The position numbers and the translations under genes were made by a program. Below are positions 35,601 through 46,800 of a DNA stretch of 64,000 bases, piece by piece. Every line of letters begins with the position of its first letter. Positions within the stretch are counted from its first letter, which is position 1. The notes beneath the pieces were generated by a model that was not told the origin of the DNA, ran no database searches, and saw only the letters and a program-made list of their open reading frames with translations. The DNA lies in contig CM076270.1 in NCBI GenBank assembly GCA_038380795.1, positions 18,368,001 to 18,432,000 of the forward strand. Direction: 5' to 3'. This stretch comes from Pyrocephalus nanus. Lineage: Eukaryota > Chordata > Aves > Passeriformes > Tyrannidae.

Positions 35601-38600
35601 TGAAGGGTCTTAATAAATCCAACAGCATGCTTGCATTAGGCTCTTCCTGGACTGTCCTGTGACAGATGCCAGCAGGATGTTCCCTCCTGCTCCGATAGTT
35701 GTAGTGATGGGACCCCTCAAACAGGCTGGGTCACTCTCTGGGTCCTGTCCTTAGTGTGTGACTGAAGATGGATGGATAGAGAAGAACTGCCATTATGCTT
35801 TACAAGGTTTTCTTGTGGCTCTCCACTAAATCCTGTGCTGCCAGATAGGACTGGTGTGGGCATTGGAAGGCATTGCTGGGGGCTGTGTCCTTGCTGCACA
35901 CAGTGGGGAATGCTCAGTAACCAGCAGTGGCGTGGCTGGGACTGTTTTCAGGTGTCTTTTACTGCTTGGCTGCCCACTCATTCTGACAACATGCTGTATA
36001 TCATTGTGTTTGTTGTTATTCAAGCTTGTCACTGTTGAAGAGAAGCAGTTCCTGCGGGAAACGCTGTATAACACTGGAATCTTAATTGTCTGGGATCCAG
36101 CACCTTATCATGCAGAAATCCATGAGGTAAGGCTGAGTTTTCTGTAAATAAAATCAGATTCATATGCTTTGAAGTGCCTCTGTTAACCCACTTCCTCCTA
36201 ACATGAGTAATCACTCCTTTCAAGGCCATTCTTTTTTACCTCTTTGTTATTATGGATATATCTGTGTGAACTTCTGAGAACACCCCATGCATGAGTGCTC
36301 CTAGGAAAACACTCGCCTGTTCCCGATCCCTGTGAAGGGCGTCGGGCCAAGTGTAACAGGTCACCTCCTTTGCTTTCCCATGGACTGATGCCACAGGGAG
36401 GAGGTCACTGCTGGCGGCAGCACTTTAGAGGATGAGCTCTTTCTGACAGTTACTCTAAGATTTGCTGCTGGTTGATGCCTGGGCATTTCGAGCACCAGTG
36501 AGACGTGGGATATACTCGATGCATTATGAAGGGATCAGGAAACCCTCTGAAGATCTTAGCAAATGTCTCTTCTCTGTCTCAGCAAGGCTGTCACGAGTGG
36601 GTGTTGTAATCCCTCCAGCACTCACTTCTGATTTTGAGTACAGAAGAGCGTTGTTTGATAAGTGATGAGCTTTGGAGGCTCATGGTAAAAGCAGGTAGAA
36701 GTGAATAGACCATTCTTTACTCTTATTTAGAGCTCTATAACTGAAAAGTCTTTGCCTTCTTTCTCTGGACTACATTTCTTATTTTCTCTCTGATGTTTAT
36801 TCCTGTGTCTAGTCCCATGGCTCCGAGAGGTATAAGGGGATATGTACAGCATGTTTAAGAGTCAGTAAAACCAGGGTGGGATATTTGTAGCCTAGGGGAA
36901 AAAAAATCTCAAAATTATTTAAAAAAACCCCATAAACCATTCCTAAGTGTTTTTAGTGAAAGGGGAAATTTTAGGATGCAAATCAGCTCAGCCTGGTTTA
37001 GGAGGCCGTGCTGAGAACACTTGCCTGCAGAATAGAATGCTTTGTACTGCAACACAGAGAAGGACTGGGGTCTGTAACATTTAAGGCAGAGTTCTCAGTA
37101 TCATCTGCTGCTGGGAGGTACAGCATGAAATTATACAAGGTGCTGAGCTCAAAGGCCCTTCAGTGAGCTTTGTGTTTTCCCTCCTCTGTTCCCTGAGTCA
37201 AGTCACTGCAGTGGCCCGAGGGTTGCAGCTGAGGGTGTGCAGGTGTAGCAGGGCTTTTTACCCAGCATCAGCAGGTTCACTCATCCTTGTTTCCTGCTGG
37301 TTACAGGAGAATGGGCCAGAAATAGTCTGACTTCTTGTTTCTGTTTTGCAGTGGTACAGAAAACCGGACTACAACTTTTTTGAAAGCTATAAGGCGTATC
37401 GTAGAACACACCCAGAGCAGCCCTTCTATATCCTGAATCCAAAAATGCAGTGGCAACTCTGGGATATTCTGCAGGAGAATTCCGTCGAGCAAATTCAGCC
37501 TAATCCACCGTCATCAGGAATGCTTGGTAAGATAATCGTCGTCTCAACTTCTGGTTCAGTTTGCAGGCAGGAACTCTCCAGGATGCCTTTTTTCAAAGGC
37601 AGCTACAAATCTGTGGTGCTTATCAGAGTTGTTTTTACAGTGTTTGTCTTATGCCAAAATTTAAGCTTCCTGTCTTCAAAGGAGCAGCTCGGTTGCATTA
37701 CAGTAAGTGGTTTGCAGCACTCCTCTGGAACAGCAGCCCAGTTCCACATGGAAACAGGAGGGCAGATTGCAACATTGGGATGGCCTCTAGGATTTCTAGC
37801 TTCTGGTGCCAGAGCAGTTCCCACGGGGTGTGAGAGGAAGGATACGGTTCCTGCAGGCTCAGATCTTGTCAGGCAAATAACTCTGGTTACTTCAGATGAA
37901 TTCTGAGTGCAAGCCTGTTCATCCTTCCCATATATAACATGTATATATATACATAAAAGACTTACTGAGTGGCTGGGGATGGTCAGACTAAGCAGTTGCC
38001 CTAAAAAGTTCAGTGATATTCCCCCTTATTCAGCATGCTAACTTCTTGCTTGTCAGCATGCTAAATCCCGCCTCTCAGCAAAGGAGCTCATTTTACATTC
38101 TGCTGTTGCAAAGGTTTTCCTACTTACTGGAGAGCAGATCTCATGACCAGATGGATAAAAAGGAGTGAATCTCTGGGAAAGCTCACGTGTATTTGAAATC
38201 ACACAAAACCTATAGTCTTGTTTGCCATGGAATGTCCAACTGCTGTGCTTCCACCCTTTGTCTGCTGCTGCCTCTGCTCCCATCACTGCTGGGGCAGAGG
38301 CACCTTTCTGTCTCCACGTAAACAGAGTCACTTCATATTTTTGCCAGGTCCATCAGCTATTCAGTGATTGCTGGGATATGTGCAGAATAACTGTGTAACA
38401 GCATAATCGATGACTTCAGCAACAAGATTGTTAACAGGCACCGGGCCACGTCAGACAGCAATTCCTCTGTGGCTTAACTTGGAGCCAATTTACCTGCTTT
38501 GCAAGGCAAATCACCTCGCCAAATTCAGGGGCACAGATGGGTTCTAGTTTCCAACTCTGGCTTCTCTGGAAGGTCTAAGTGTGATTGAAAGTTGTCATTT

Positions 38601-39615
38601 GAAAAAGTGGTTGAAAATACGTTTAAAATGTACCTTAGGTAAATGAGTGGTTTCACACATGGGTTCTTCTAATATCTTGCAATCCGTGTTCCTCTGATTG
38701 TGCAGGGTCCTTGATATCTCAGATACTGCTTGAATTTCTGGGATGTTATACACTGGTTCTGATTCCCTGGTATATTCTTGCACTTAGGAGAAAAGCAGCC
38801 AATAACTGTGGCTTACATCTGATCTGGCCAAAAAGCCTTCAGGCTGAGCCCGGTGTGATGTCCTCGAGTAGTTCCTGTGCCTGTCAGAAGACACAGGAGG
38901 GCAGCACCGCTCTGCTGTGGGGAGCCTGAGGAGCAGAGGCTGCTGAGGTCTCCCTGAGCATCTCCCAGCACCAGTCCCTTTTGTGTTCCCTGCATTCACT
39001 GGAGGCAGATGGGGAAAAGGCGAAGGCCTCACCCCTGCTTACCCAAGCAGCTCAGTGTAGTGCATGCTTGGCACACACCCAGGTTTCCATGAAGGTCATG
39101 GAGGATGGTGGCACTCTTAAAAATTGGGCCTTTTGGCAGGGCTATCACTGTAAACAATCTGCTGTGATCACGGTGATCTCGCACTTGGCAAGGGAGAGCT
39201 TCAGAAAACATCCCTGGGCTGGCCAGACTTGTCTTCTCCCCTCTACTCTGATTGTCCCAAAAGTAAACCCTTCCCCCTGGAGCTGGATGCTCCTTGCTGC
39301 CCGCCTGTCTTGCTGGAGTGTGTAGTTGGCTCTCTGGGCTGACGTGGGGTGTGTGCTTTCCGTCCCTCCCCAGGCATCGTGATCATGATGACGCTCTGTG
39401 ACGAGGTGGACGTGTACGAGTTCCTCCCTTCCAAGCGCCAAACGGACATTTGCCACTATTACCAGAAGTTTCACGACCACGCCTGCACCATGGGAGCTTA
39501 CCACCCTCTGCTCTTCGAGAAGAACCTGGTGAAGCACATGAACCAGGGCACCGACGAGGACATCTACACTCACGGCAAAGCCACTCTGCCCGGCTTCCGA
39601 AGAGCGCGTTGCTAA
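26811..39615 (+). CDS. ST6GAL1: Beta-galactoside alpha-2,6-sialyltransferase 1 (whole spliced CDS, five coding exons)
   Basis: Five exons with GT...AG introns join in frame to 1248 nt, encoding 415 residues (human is 406). The enzyme transfers sialic acid from CMP-Neu5Ac in alpha-2,6 linkage to terminal galactose of N-acetyllactosamine on glycoproteins, in the trans-Golgi (CAZy GT29). The sequence shows a type II layout: cytosolic tail 1-9, membrane anchor about 10-26, stem to about 100, then the catalytic domain. L sialylmotif starts about [11 protein letters not shown] (190-200), S motif about 327-352, motif III HYYQKF (363-368), VS motif H379...E384. Cysteines 150/415, 192/344 and 362/373 match the three known human disulfide pairs. 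All key residues are present and the frame is intact, so the gene looks functional. It stands alone on the + strand. The start ATG at 26811 has A at -3 and G at +4. Confidence 0.97.
27498..27503 (+). terminator. ST6GAL1: Intronic poly(A) signal candidate
   Basis: AATAAA lies ten bases after the stop codon reached by reading through the first coding-exon donor, with GT-rich sequence (GTGTTGTGG) near 27538. It could support a truncated transcript. AATAAA is common by chance, so this is tentative. Confidence 0.25.
27871..27941 (+). mobile_element. CR1 LINE 3' end remnant
   Basis: The order of GGGCTGGGTACAGACAATCTTCAGAGGTCAG-like blocks, then TTCCAGCCTCAATGATGCTATAATTCTG, matches the 3' terminal region of avian CR1 elements, which ends in short ATTCTATG-type repeats. 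It is heavily diverged and only the last 70 nt or so remain, typical of severe 5' truncation. Orientation is + (same as the host gene). Confidence 0.65.
30925..31022 (+). CDS. ST6GAL1: ST6GAL1 coding exon 2 (residues 211-243)
   Basis: 98 nt beginning after TTTGCTTTCAG and ending before GTGGGT. With the G carried from the previous exon it reads [13 protein letters not shown]...[10 protein letters not shown], the second half of the L sialylmotif, which binds the CMP-sialic acid donor. N220 and the RFNGAP core are conserved across the family. It ends in phase 0. Confidence 0.97.
31265..31284. repeat. Short perfect inverted repeat
   Basis: ACCCTAGC, loop TCGT, GCTAGGGT: an 8-bp perfect stem with a 4-nt loop. 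It lies about 240 nt inside the intron. This is too small to be a miRNA precursor. Confidence 0.8.
32638..32678. repeat. T41 homopolymer
   Basis: 41 consecutive T, the longest homopolymer of the window, in the intron after coding exon 2. The length should be regarded as approximate because such runs are error-prone in sequencing. Confidence 0.9.
35565..35592. repeat. T-rich homopolymer (T6-C-T21)
   Basis: Six T, one C, then 21 T, in the same intron about 430 nt before the next coding exon. It could be read as an intronic pyrimidine tract, but the AG after it is not followed by a coding exon. Confidence 0.85.
36025..36126 (+). CDS. ST6GAL1: ST6GAL1 coding exon 3 (residues 244-277)
   Basis: 102 nt, phase 0 at both ends, after TTATTCAAG and before GTAAGG. 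It encodes [16 protein letters not shown]...IHE, the segment between the L and S sialylmotifs. The ILIVWDP core (262-268) is shared with human ST6GAL1. The human enzyme has PK where this has HE (276-277), at the exon junction. Confidence 0.97.
36127..37351 (+). other. ST6GAL1: ST6GAL1 intron after coding exon 3
   Basis: 1225 nt, GTAAGG...TTTTGCAG, phase 0. Nothing else was recognised in it. Confidence 0.9.
37352..37526 (+). CDS. ST6GAL1: ST6GAL1 coding exon 4 (residues 278-335 plus 1 nt)
   Basis: 175 nt after CTGTTTTGCAG, ending in phase 1 before GTAAGA. It encodes [18 protein letters not shown]...[10 protein letters not shown], the acceptor-side part of the catalytic domain and the start of the S sialylmotif (PNPPSSGM, 327-334), which contacts both donor and acceptor. 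Strongly conserved with human ST6GAL1. Confidence 0.97.
37527..39373 (+). other. ST6GAL1: ST6GAL1 intron after coding exon 4
   Basis: 1847 nt, GTAAGA...CTCCCCAG, phase 1. The reading frame stays open through the donor to 37906, but the translation there has no family resemblance. An AT-dinucleotide-rich patch lies at about 37930-37958. Confidence 0.9.
39374..39615 (+). CDS. ST6GAL1: ST6GAL1 coding exon 5 (residues 336-415, stop)
   Basis: After TCCCTCCCCAG it encodes the rest of the S motif ([17 protein letters not shown], 336-352, with C344), motif III (HYYQKF, 363-368), the C362...C373 pair, the VS motif H379-PLLF-E384, and the C-terminal LPGF...C415. H379 corresponds to the histidine proposed as catalytic base in the human enzyme. 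The TAA stop is at 39613-39615. The exon is markedly more GC- and CpG-rich than its surroundings. Confidence 0.98.
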
Positions 39616-39814
39616 CGGATTGGGGTTTCGTTTTCCTTGACTGTCAAAGCACTTTTTAAATCAGGGTTGTCAGATTTGTTAGGTCTAAGCACTGGTGTGT
39701 TTTGGCAGCTCTTCCATGTAGCAGCGCTTGCTCTTAGGACCGGGTTGACCAGCTCTGTGAGGTGGTGTTTAACCCACTGCGGTCCATCCCCGCCGCATCT
39801 GCACCAGCCACTGC

Positions 39815-39820
39815 AATAAA
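39815..39820 (+). terminator. ST6GAL1: Poly(A) signal candidate 1
   Basis: AATAAA 200 nt after the stop codon, with GGGGGTGGGT and TCTGTCTG downstream at about 39849-39875. It would give a short 3'UTR. Confidence 0.45.
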
Positions 39821-40296
39821 CTCATCCCCCAGGAGCCAGGCTCATGCAGGGGGTGGGTACCTCTGTCTGCCTCTCGGCCCATGAGGGTGTATGGGAGGAG
39901 CAGCAGGGGCTTGCTGAGCAGAGATGGTACAAGTTGGGATCAAATGGTGAATACAGTTTGGTTTGCTTAAAAGGTGTAATGACAGCCAAAAACCTGCTCC
40001 ATTGGGAAACAAGAGAAATCATTTAAAATTTGTTCCCATAGTCCTAGGAGCTCTTCAGAGTAGGACTGATCTGTGGAAATGCTGTCAAGTGGTGTACTGA
40101 TAAGCTAAGTTCCTAATCCAAAATATTTCATTTTATAAATAGTTTGTAAAGTTACTTTGACAACTTCCTTCCGAATTGTAAGACTTCTAAAACCACTCAG
40201 GTAACTTTTTTGGCCACGGAAGAGGGAGGCAATTCACAATCCAGTGATTCTTGCAAGACTTTTAAACCTTTTTACTTTTTTTAAAAAATAATTTAA

Positions 40297-40302
40297 AATA
40301 AA
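40297..40302 (+). terminator. ST6GAL1: Poly(A) signal candidate 2
   Basis: AATAAA in an AT-rich stretch, followed at about 40331 by GTGTTGGG. Confidence 0.4.
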
Positions 40303-40815
40303 TTTTAGTGAACATTTACTTCTCCAGTACAGTGTTGGGCTCGGTACAGAAGAACCCTTATTTCAGAAATGTTTTGGGGAAGATGCTCTGAGGCACAAAT
40401 GGGAGAACTCACTGGAAGTCAGTACCTCTTTCCAGCTCTCTGCTGCTCTACCTTTGCAATTGTTGGCAAATCACTTGCTGTCCCCAGTAACACAAATACC
40501 ACAGAGCTGCTTCTAGATGAGTTCCAGTCTTCTTCAAGCTACCAGAGGGAATCTCTCAGCTGCTGTGTGCTTTTCTGAGTAGGTGAGGAGCAGATTTATT
40601 GCTTCCATGCTTCATGAGCTGTGGGGAGGGAGAGTGGGCTCTGCTTCTCATGCTGAAACACGGGCAGCTTTTTCCTGCTCCAGGGGGCTCCTGTGGCAGC
40701 ATGATGGAAGTAGTAGCTCTGCAATCTCTGTATGTTGGTGAGAAAACCTTCACTGTCTTCTATACTGGTGTGTTTCATCAGGTCTGTAGAGAAAGCTTTT
40801 TCTTCTCCTGTTTTG

Positions 40816-40821
40816 AATAAA
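40816..40821 (+). terminator. ST6GAL1: Poly(A) signal candidate 3
   Basis: AATAAA with a strong GT-rich downstream element (about 40839-40856). It is the best-formed signal of the three. Confidence 0.5.
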
Positions 40822-40850
40822 TCCTGTGAAGTCATTGGCCTGTTTTTGCG

Positions 40851-43800
40851 GTGGTGACACCAGTGTAAATGTCTTTGCTCTGTGACCCTGGGGATTTGCA
40901 GCAGCCTTGCACCCTTGCAGGCAGAGCTGTTCCCTCAGCTCAGAGCCTGGCTCTCTGCACACCCATCTGCTGGGAGGCATTGGGTCTGTCAGTGCTTACA
41001 AACTCTGTGGCATATATGTAGGTAAAAAAGTTCAGGTCCTTGCACTGCTCCTCAGGAGCACTAGGGCAGGAATGCTGTGAAGGCAGTTGTGTCTTGTCAA
41101 GCATTCCTTTTCCCTGTGAGAGGAGAGGGCTTATGGAGGAAAAGCCATAAGGGGTTTTTTGGGAGAGCTGCAGCAACCTCTCCCCATCACCACTCTTAGT
41201 TTCTAATAGTCCTACCTGTCGCCTTTGGATCAAGGGAGTGTCTGCCTCAGCAATTTGACTTTTAGAACGTGTTTAGTTGAGGCTTGAATACATTTTAACT
41301 CTTTTCCTATCCTGCCTCATTGGCACTTCCCACAATGTTATTTTCCCGGAGCACCCACTCCTGGAGATCAGCCCAGCCACCCTCTATGGCTCGGGCTGTG
41401 GAACTGATGGATGGCATGTAGCCTCTGGGAAGCAAGCACAGCCCTGGAAAGCCACAACAAGCTGCCTGCTGGTCACCTAGGGGTTCCCAAAACACCTGCT
41501 CCTCTACAGGGCTCCTGCAAGAAGACAAAATGTCAGACAGGCTCTCAGAACCCTCTGTTATTTATGGCAGTAGTCTTGCACTGGGCATGGAATTTCAAAT
41601 GTGATGATAACAGTTTTAGCTACATCCAGTCTGTGACTCACTTACAGTCTAAACAGAGTCTTAAGGAATTATGACAGAGCTTAAAATAGGCCAGTTTTAA
41701 CCATCTTTTTTTTCCTCTTTTTGGCTGCCTAGATCCCAATATAATAGAAATTGCAAGTAATGGCGAGTCTGGTATTTAAAAGAGCCAGGTTTAAGTTAGT
41801 GGGCAGTAACAGCCAGACTGTAACAAAAGCCTCATCCCTCTTGCAGCCCAACTACGTCCAAAGTGAACAGCTTCTGTCCGTGTACAAAACAGGAAGGGGG
41901 CAACACTGCCCTTTCCAGTTACCTGCTGAAGGGCTAAGAACTAGGAAAAATTCTCCATAATTATGTGAGAAGGATGGAAAACATTTCCAGCTGAAACTGT
42001 TTTACCACTTTGCCTTTGCCTTTTTAGGGAGCCAGGGACATGGCAGGGAGAGGTTCTCTGGTCAGGGCAGAGACCAGAAGAGGCAAGTGCTGCTGCCGGG
42101 GGCTCATGGTTGGATGAGGAAATACTTGGGTGATTTAAAACAATGACAGTATGTTACTGGCAGAGGAACTCTGGACTTCATTGTCTTTAAAGGAGATTTT
42201 TCATTGTCTGGGCTAACAAAGGTGCCTGTGAGTTTTTATGGTTTGTTATCACTAAAGACAAGGGGAGAAAAGTCCCAGAAATTCAAGCTGTTCCCACCTG
42301 AGTCAACACACCCGTCCTCATCTCCCTGAGAAGAATGGATTGGGCGTGTGGGAAGGAGATCTGATAAGACACCAGTGTATCAACAGTGATGGTTAAAGGA
42401 ATACGTGCTGGCACTTCCCAGAGAGAAACACAAGCTGCCCCAGCCACACATTCCTTTGTTTTTGTGCACGCACCCGGCTGAAGGTGTGGGTACGGTAAGA
42501 TGGCTCATTCTCTGCTCTGTAGTGTGAAGTCTGACACTCCTGCTCAGCACTGTGAGTGCTTGTCTTAACTTGTGAATTGTACCAGCCTGGCAGGGAATCT
42601 GCATCACTTGCTTCAGGTGATGAGACAAAGCACGGTGTGGAAGCATCAGGTTTCATTCTGGAGCAGATACTTTGTGTGCATGGCCATGTACATCTTAGTT
42701 CATATTCCTGTGCATTTACAGAAGAGATGAAAGTGAGGAAGAGCTGGTGGGGGTGTGGATATGTTCCCTGGTGTCCTGGGAAGGAGCTGCCTGCGGTCAC
42801 TCAATCAGCAAGGCATCACCTGGAGCTCATGAGCTCCCTGGAGAATGCTGGGAGCAAGCTGGGCCCCAGCTGTCTGTGTGCCTCACTCCAGGTGAGCAGG
42901 AGCTACGGATCAGGACTCCCGTTTGAAGACAAAACTTTTCAAGAGGAGGATGTTCTTGTTTCTAGCTTGTCTCTAAAGTGCAGGTGAAGGTAAGATTGCA
43001 AATGTCTCTGTCTGCAAATAGCTGCTTCTCTTTTTGACCTAAACTCAGTGAGCTGCTCAGCAGCCTTGTCTTGTGAAAGGTGTGGAAAATGGCTTCAACA
43101 CACAGAACCGTGACTGGTCATCCTGGTGACACAGTGGAGGGAGATCTGCTGTCTCTTGGAATCAGTAATACACAGCTCATGCCATGCCCAGCTTGTCTGC
43201 AGTTCTGGAGGTGGGTATGGAGGGCTTCTTTCAGGGGGTTGTGCCAGAGGGTTTGCCAACACAGCACCCTCACAGCATCTCCCCTGAGGAAGGAAGGAGC
43301 CCTTGTGGGGGCCAGCTTTGGAACCCCTCATCTTCCATCCAAGTCCTGTGAAATACTTCCCTCTGGAGGTAAGTGGTTCCTGCTGCTACTTATCCTCCAG
43401 GATGTCACCCCTGCTGAGATGACACCTGAGGATGTTTGTGTCTCCAAGTTCTGTGTGTGTTTGTATGTGGTGGCTGGCCCTAACTCAGCTTGCCACTTCA
43501 TGTGTGATACAGGGGGAATTTAATCTTAATTGCATCTTTTAACAGCCGGGTCAGACTTGAAGCTTAGCACTCTGCCATTAACTTGTGTTCAGTGCACAAC
43601 AAAGAGAACTGGTTTGGGGATTTAAGCACTGAGCATTTGAAAAAAAAAAAAAATCCTCTGTTCAAGGTGTGTTTTGGGAAAAATACAGGGATGTTTGCAA
43701 AGCAGAATGGAAGATGAACAAGGAAAATCTGACCTTGGAGGTGGTTTGAAAAAGTGTATGACTAGTGCTCTTTGTTCCAAATAACCCTCTGAAAGCCAGA

Positions 43801-46800
43801 GAAGGGCAGGAGTGGAGGTAGTGGACTGAAAGCTGTTTGGTTTGGAGGAACTTCTGGCAGGAGGGAGATGTCTTTGAGCAGCAACAGACACTTCTTAAAG
43901 CCCAATGAGCTTGGCTTGCTGTCTCCCTGCCAGCTCTGGGTGTGCTGCTGGTTTTGGAGGTCGGTGTGCACGGAAAGCTGTCCTTATTGGAACAAAACCA
44001 ACTTGGAAGCCTCTATTTGCATTCATACAGTGTCTTGTAATGTTCTTCCTCCCTGGCCCCAGTATCCTTTACAAAAACAATGGTGAGGTGCTTTCAGAAG
44101 AAGTTAAAATTTTAGCATGGGGATGTGTAGTTTACAATTTCAAGGAATTCTAAAACCAGGAGAAGCTCAGAAGGAGGGTCCTTGTAACAAAGTGATTAAA
44201 TCAGCCAAGCTTTTGCTAATCCAGCTCCAGAACAGCTCTGCTGTCTGTTATCACCTGTCCCAAGCCTTAGTAATTCACACAGAGCCCTCCACGGGTGCTT
44301 ACCTTGTACCACTGCAGGGATGCTGAAATGCCCTGGGCCATTTCAGCTCCAATAAACCCAACCTGTCAAAAGGTGGAATACCTGAGTCCTTCTCTGGTAA
44401 GTAAAGACTAAAATGAAATGCAGGGCCCTGGATGATGAAAGTGGTACCAGCATTTGTAGCACTCGTTTCCTTTCCCAGAATAAAATCAAATATGTGTGAA
44501 AGTAGACTGTATTTCCTTAAAAGCCAGTTTCAGATACATCCAGCAGCATAAAAATAGGAAAATTGAGCTACATGCTCAGTGTGTGCTTTATATATTACAA
44601 AATGATTGTAATTTATGGTGCCTGAAGTGTTACATAAACACTAATTTTAACAAGTATGTGGAGGGGGGACTTCCTTGGCTTTCTCCTGCTTGGCTGAGTG
44701 TTCCACACCCATTCAGAAATGCTGAATAGCTGCATTACCACTTAAAATACTTCTAAAAAACGGAACCTGATCTTTAACTGAGATAAATCAGTGAAGTATC
44801 CTGCCTTCAAGGAAGCTGTAAATCATTTTGATGAACTGAGAAGCTGTTTCCCCTCTCAGTTGCCTGTAGTTTCCTCAGGTATCTTCACAGACATTATCTT
44901 ATTTAATTCTCTCTTGGTTTACCAAAGATACATTAAAGGCCCACATTTCTTAAGAAAATGTGTGGTGAGGGGGCATTTGCACTTGAATTTTGGAAGAAGG
45001 CTGAGCAAACAGCTCCTGTGGCTGGGACAGAGTGCAAAGCAGTTTGTTGCTGGGGGAACAGAGTTTTCTAGAGAATTTAGAAGATGCTGTCTTGTGCCAG
45101 CTGCTGGTTCAAGGTTATTTGTATGGGCTGGGGGAACTGGGACTCAAGCTGAAGAATTTAAAGGAAATTACAAAGAAAAGTTGTTTATTTGTTAGGACTG
45201 AGATGCTCGAAGCAGTTTTGATGAGAAGCAATCTTGTTGAAGTAGGACTGTCGTGGCAGATAATTTGAGCCTGGCAAGGCAACCAATTGTGACCAATAGT
45301 TTAGAGAAGGTATTTTCTTATTTTTAATGAGTAAAAGTTCTAATTTGCATAAATATGACATGGTCTTTTTTTTTTAGTTTTTTTTTCCCCACTTCTAGTC
45401 TTAGGCATTGTTTGTGTAGGAAGATCAGTGAGTGACTGGGACAACATGATAGTGATTTGGCATTCTTGCCTTTGAATGGCCTGAGGTAACTGTGTGGGTA
45501 AGTTGTGTATCCTGGCAGCAGGGCTGAGCTCTCTGTGTCCAGCTTTTCTCCAGCTGTGCAGGTCTTTGAACACTCTGGAGGTGCCAGGATTGTGGAGTGC
45601 TGTTTGTGCCCCATGATTTCCAGACTGTTGTAGTCTTGCTCAATCAGCTTCCAAGGTTGAGCTCTGAGAGAGCTGTCTTTGAGCTCACCCCACAGGTGAG
45701 CTGCTGCCTCTGAGCTTCCCTGCTGAGCTCATGTGGAGGTCTGAAGTGTCCCTGTGCCCTGGGGATAGACACAGTTACCTCCTGGTCTGGACTGTTCTGG
45801 TCCTGCCACCAAGTGGAGGTGACAATCCCAGCTGCATCTGGGAGCGGCTGCTTCTGACTGCAGACACTGGTGAGGGGTGCCAGCAGAGAGCCACAAAGTG
45901 GGCCCACACAGTCCCTGTTGGATTGACTTCTCACTGATCCTACCCAGGTCCTGCTGGGACACTGGGTGGAGGTGACTGTGGATGCTCCAGACACCCTGTG
46001 TTACAGCAGTGCCACCCTCGGGGGTTCTCTCCTCGTGAATATGGAACTCAAAAACATTCCCTCGGTGACAGAGCAGTAAAACCATCTCCTCCCTGGCTGT
46101 GTCCTACAAGGAAGCAAGGAGGTCTCTCCAGATCTCAGTTCTTGATAGGCATAAAGCAAACAAGGGCAGAAGAAGTGAGTGTGGATGGACCTGGGGCATG
46201 CAAGGACACCTGCAGCTGGAAGCTGGCCTTTGGGGAAGCTGCTCCAGGTCTTACACTGGAAGTTTCATCCAGCTGTGCACACCAATCCCTGCGCTCCTGA
46301 TGCCCTCCTGCCTGTAGACAACAAAACCTGGAGGAATTCTGATGTACTCTGTTTTATTTTTCCCTTTTAGTTAATAATTAAATATAATGATGGTGCTATA
46401 ATGCAGCATTGTCATCTGTGGCAGAGAATGAAAACAAAAATAGCAATGAGTAGCCCCGGTGGTATGTGCAAACGAGGAAGTGGTATGTCAAGAAATCAGC
46501 TATTTTTGTCACTGCCATAAAGTGGACAGTACAGGAAATAGTTTTAAGCTCAATTAATTTTCAGTTCTCCTAAATAGCTATTAATATTGAAACAAAGCTT
46601 GTGTTGCCCCCCTGGCACTCTCCTTTCTGTCTGACCCCTGTCACTTCAGGGGTGTCAATGGCCACACTGGAATCGGGCCAGGGAGGGGCTGTTTCAGCCC
46701 ACTGCACCTTCCCCTGCCCTCGAAGGTCTCTGGGGAGTTGGAAAGGGACAGTGAGGGTCGTGAGGGTTGTGTCTTTCTCCGTTATGAAACCTGTGTGTAT

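Larger units (their letters stand above)
31023..36024 (+). other. ST6GAL1: ST6GAL1 intron after coding exon 2
   Basis: 5002 nt, GT...AG, phase 0, the longest intron between coding exons. It contains a perfect 8-bp-stem hairpin at 31265-31284, a T41 run at 32638-32678, a T21 run at 35572-35592, and an AT-rich, TAATTA-containing block at about 34170-34385 with possible enhancer texture. No additional exon was recognised. Confidence 0.9.
39616..40850 (+). other. ST6GAL1: ST6GAL1 3'UTR (extent inferred)
   Basis: The untranslated sequence starts after the TAA. Three AATAAA hexamers could end it: 39815, 40297 and 40816. The last is followed by a GT-rich CCTGTTTTTGCGGTGGTG block, the best downstream element of the three, so I drew the UTR to there. 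Use of several sites is plausible. Chicken and mammalian transcripts have long 3'UTRs, so further downstream sites cannot be excluded. Confidence 0.5.

Noticed and set aside
39145..39573. 142-codon minus-strand frame
   Set aside because: Antisense shadow of the last ST6GAL1 exon.
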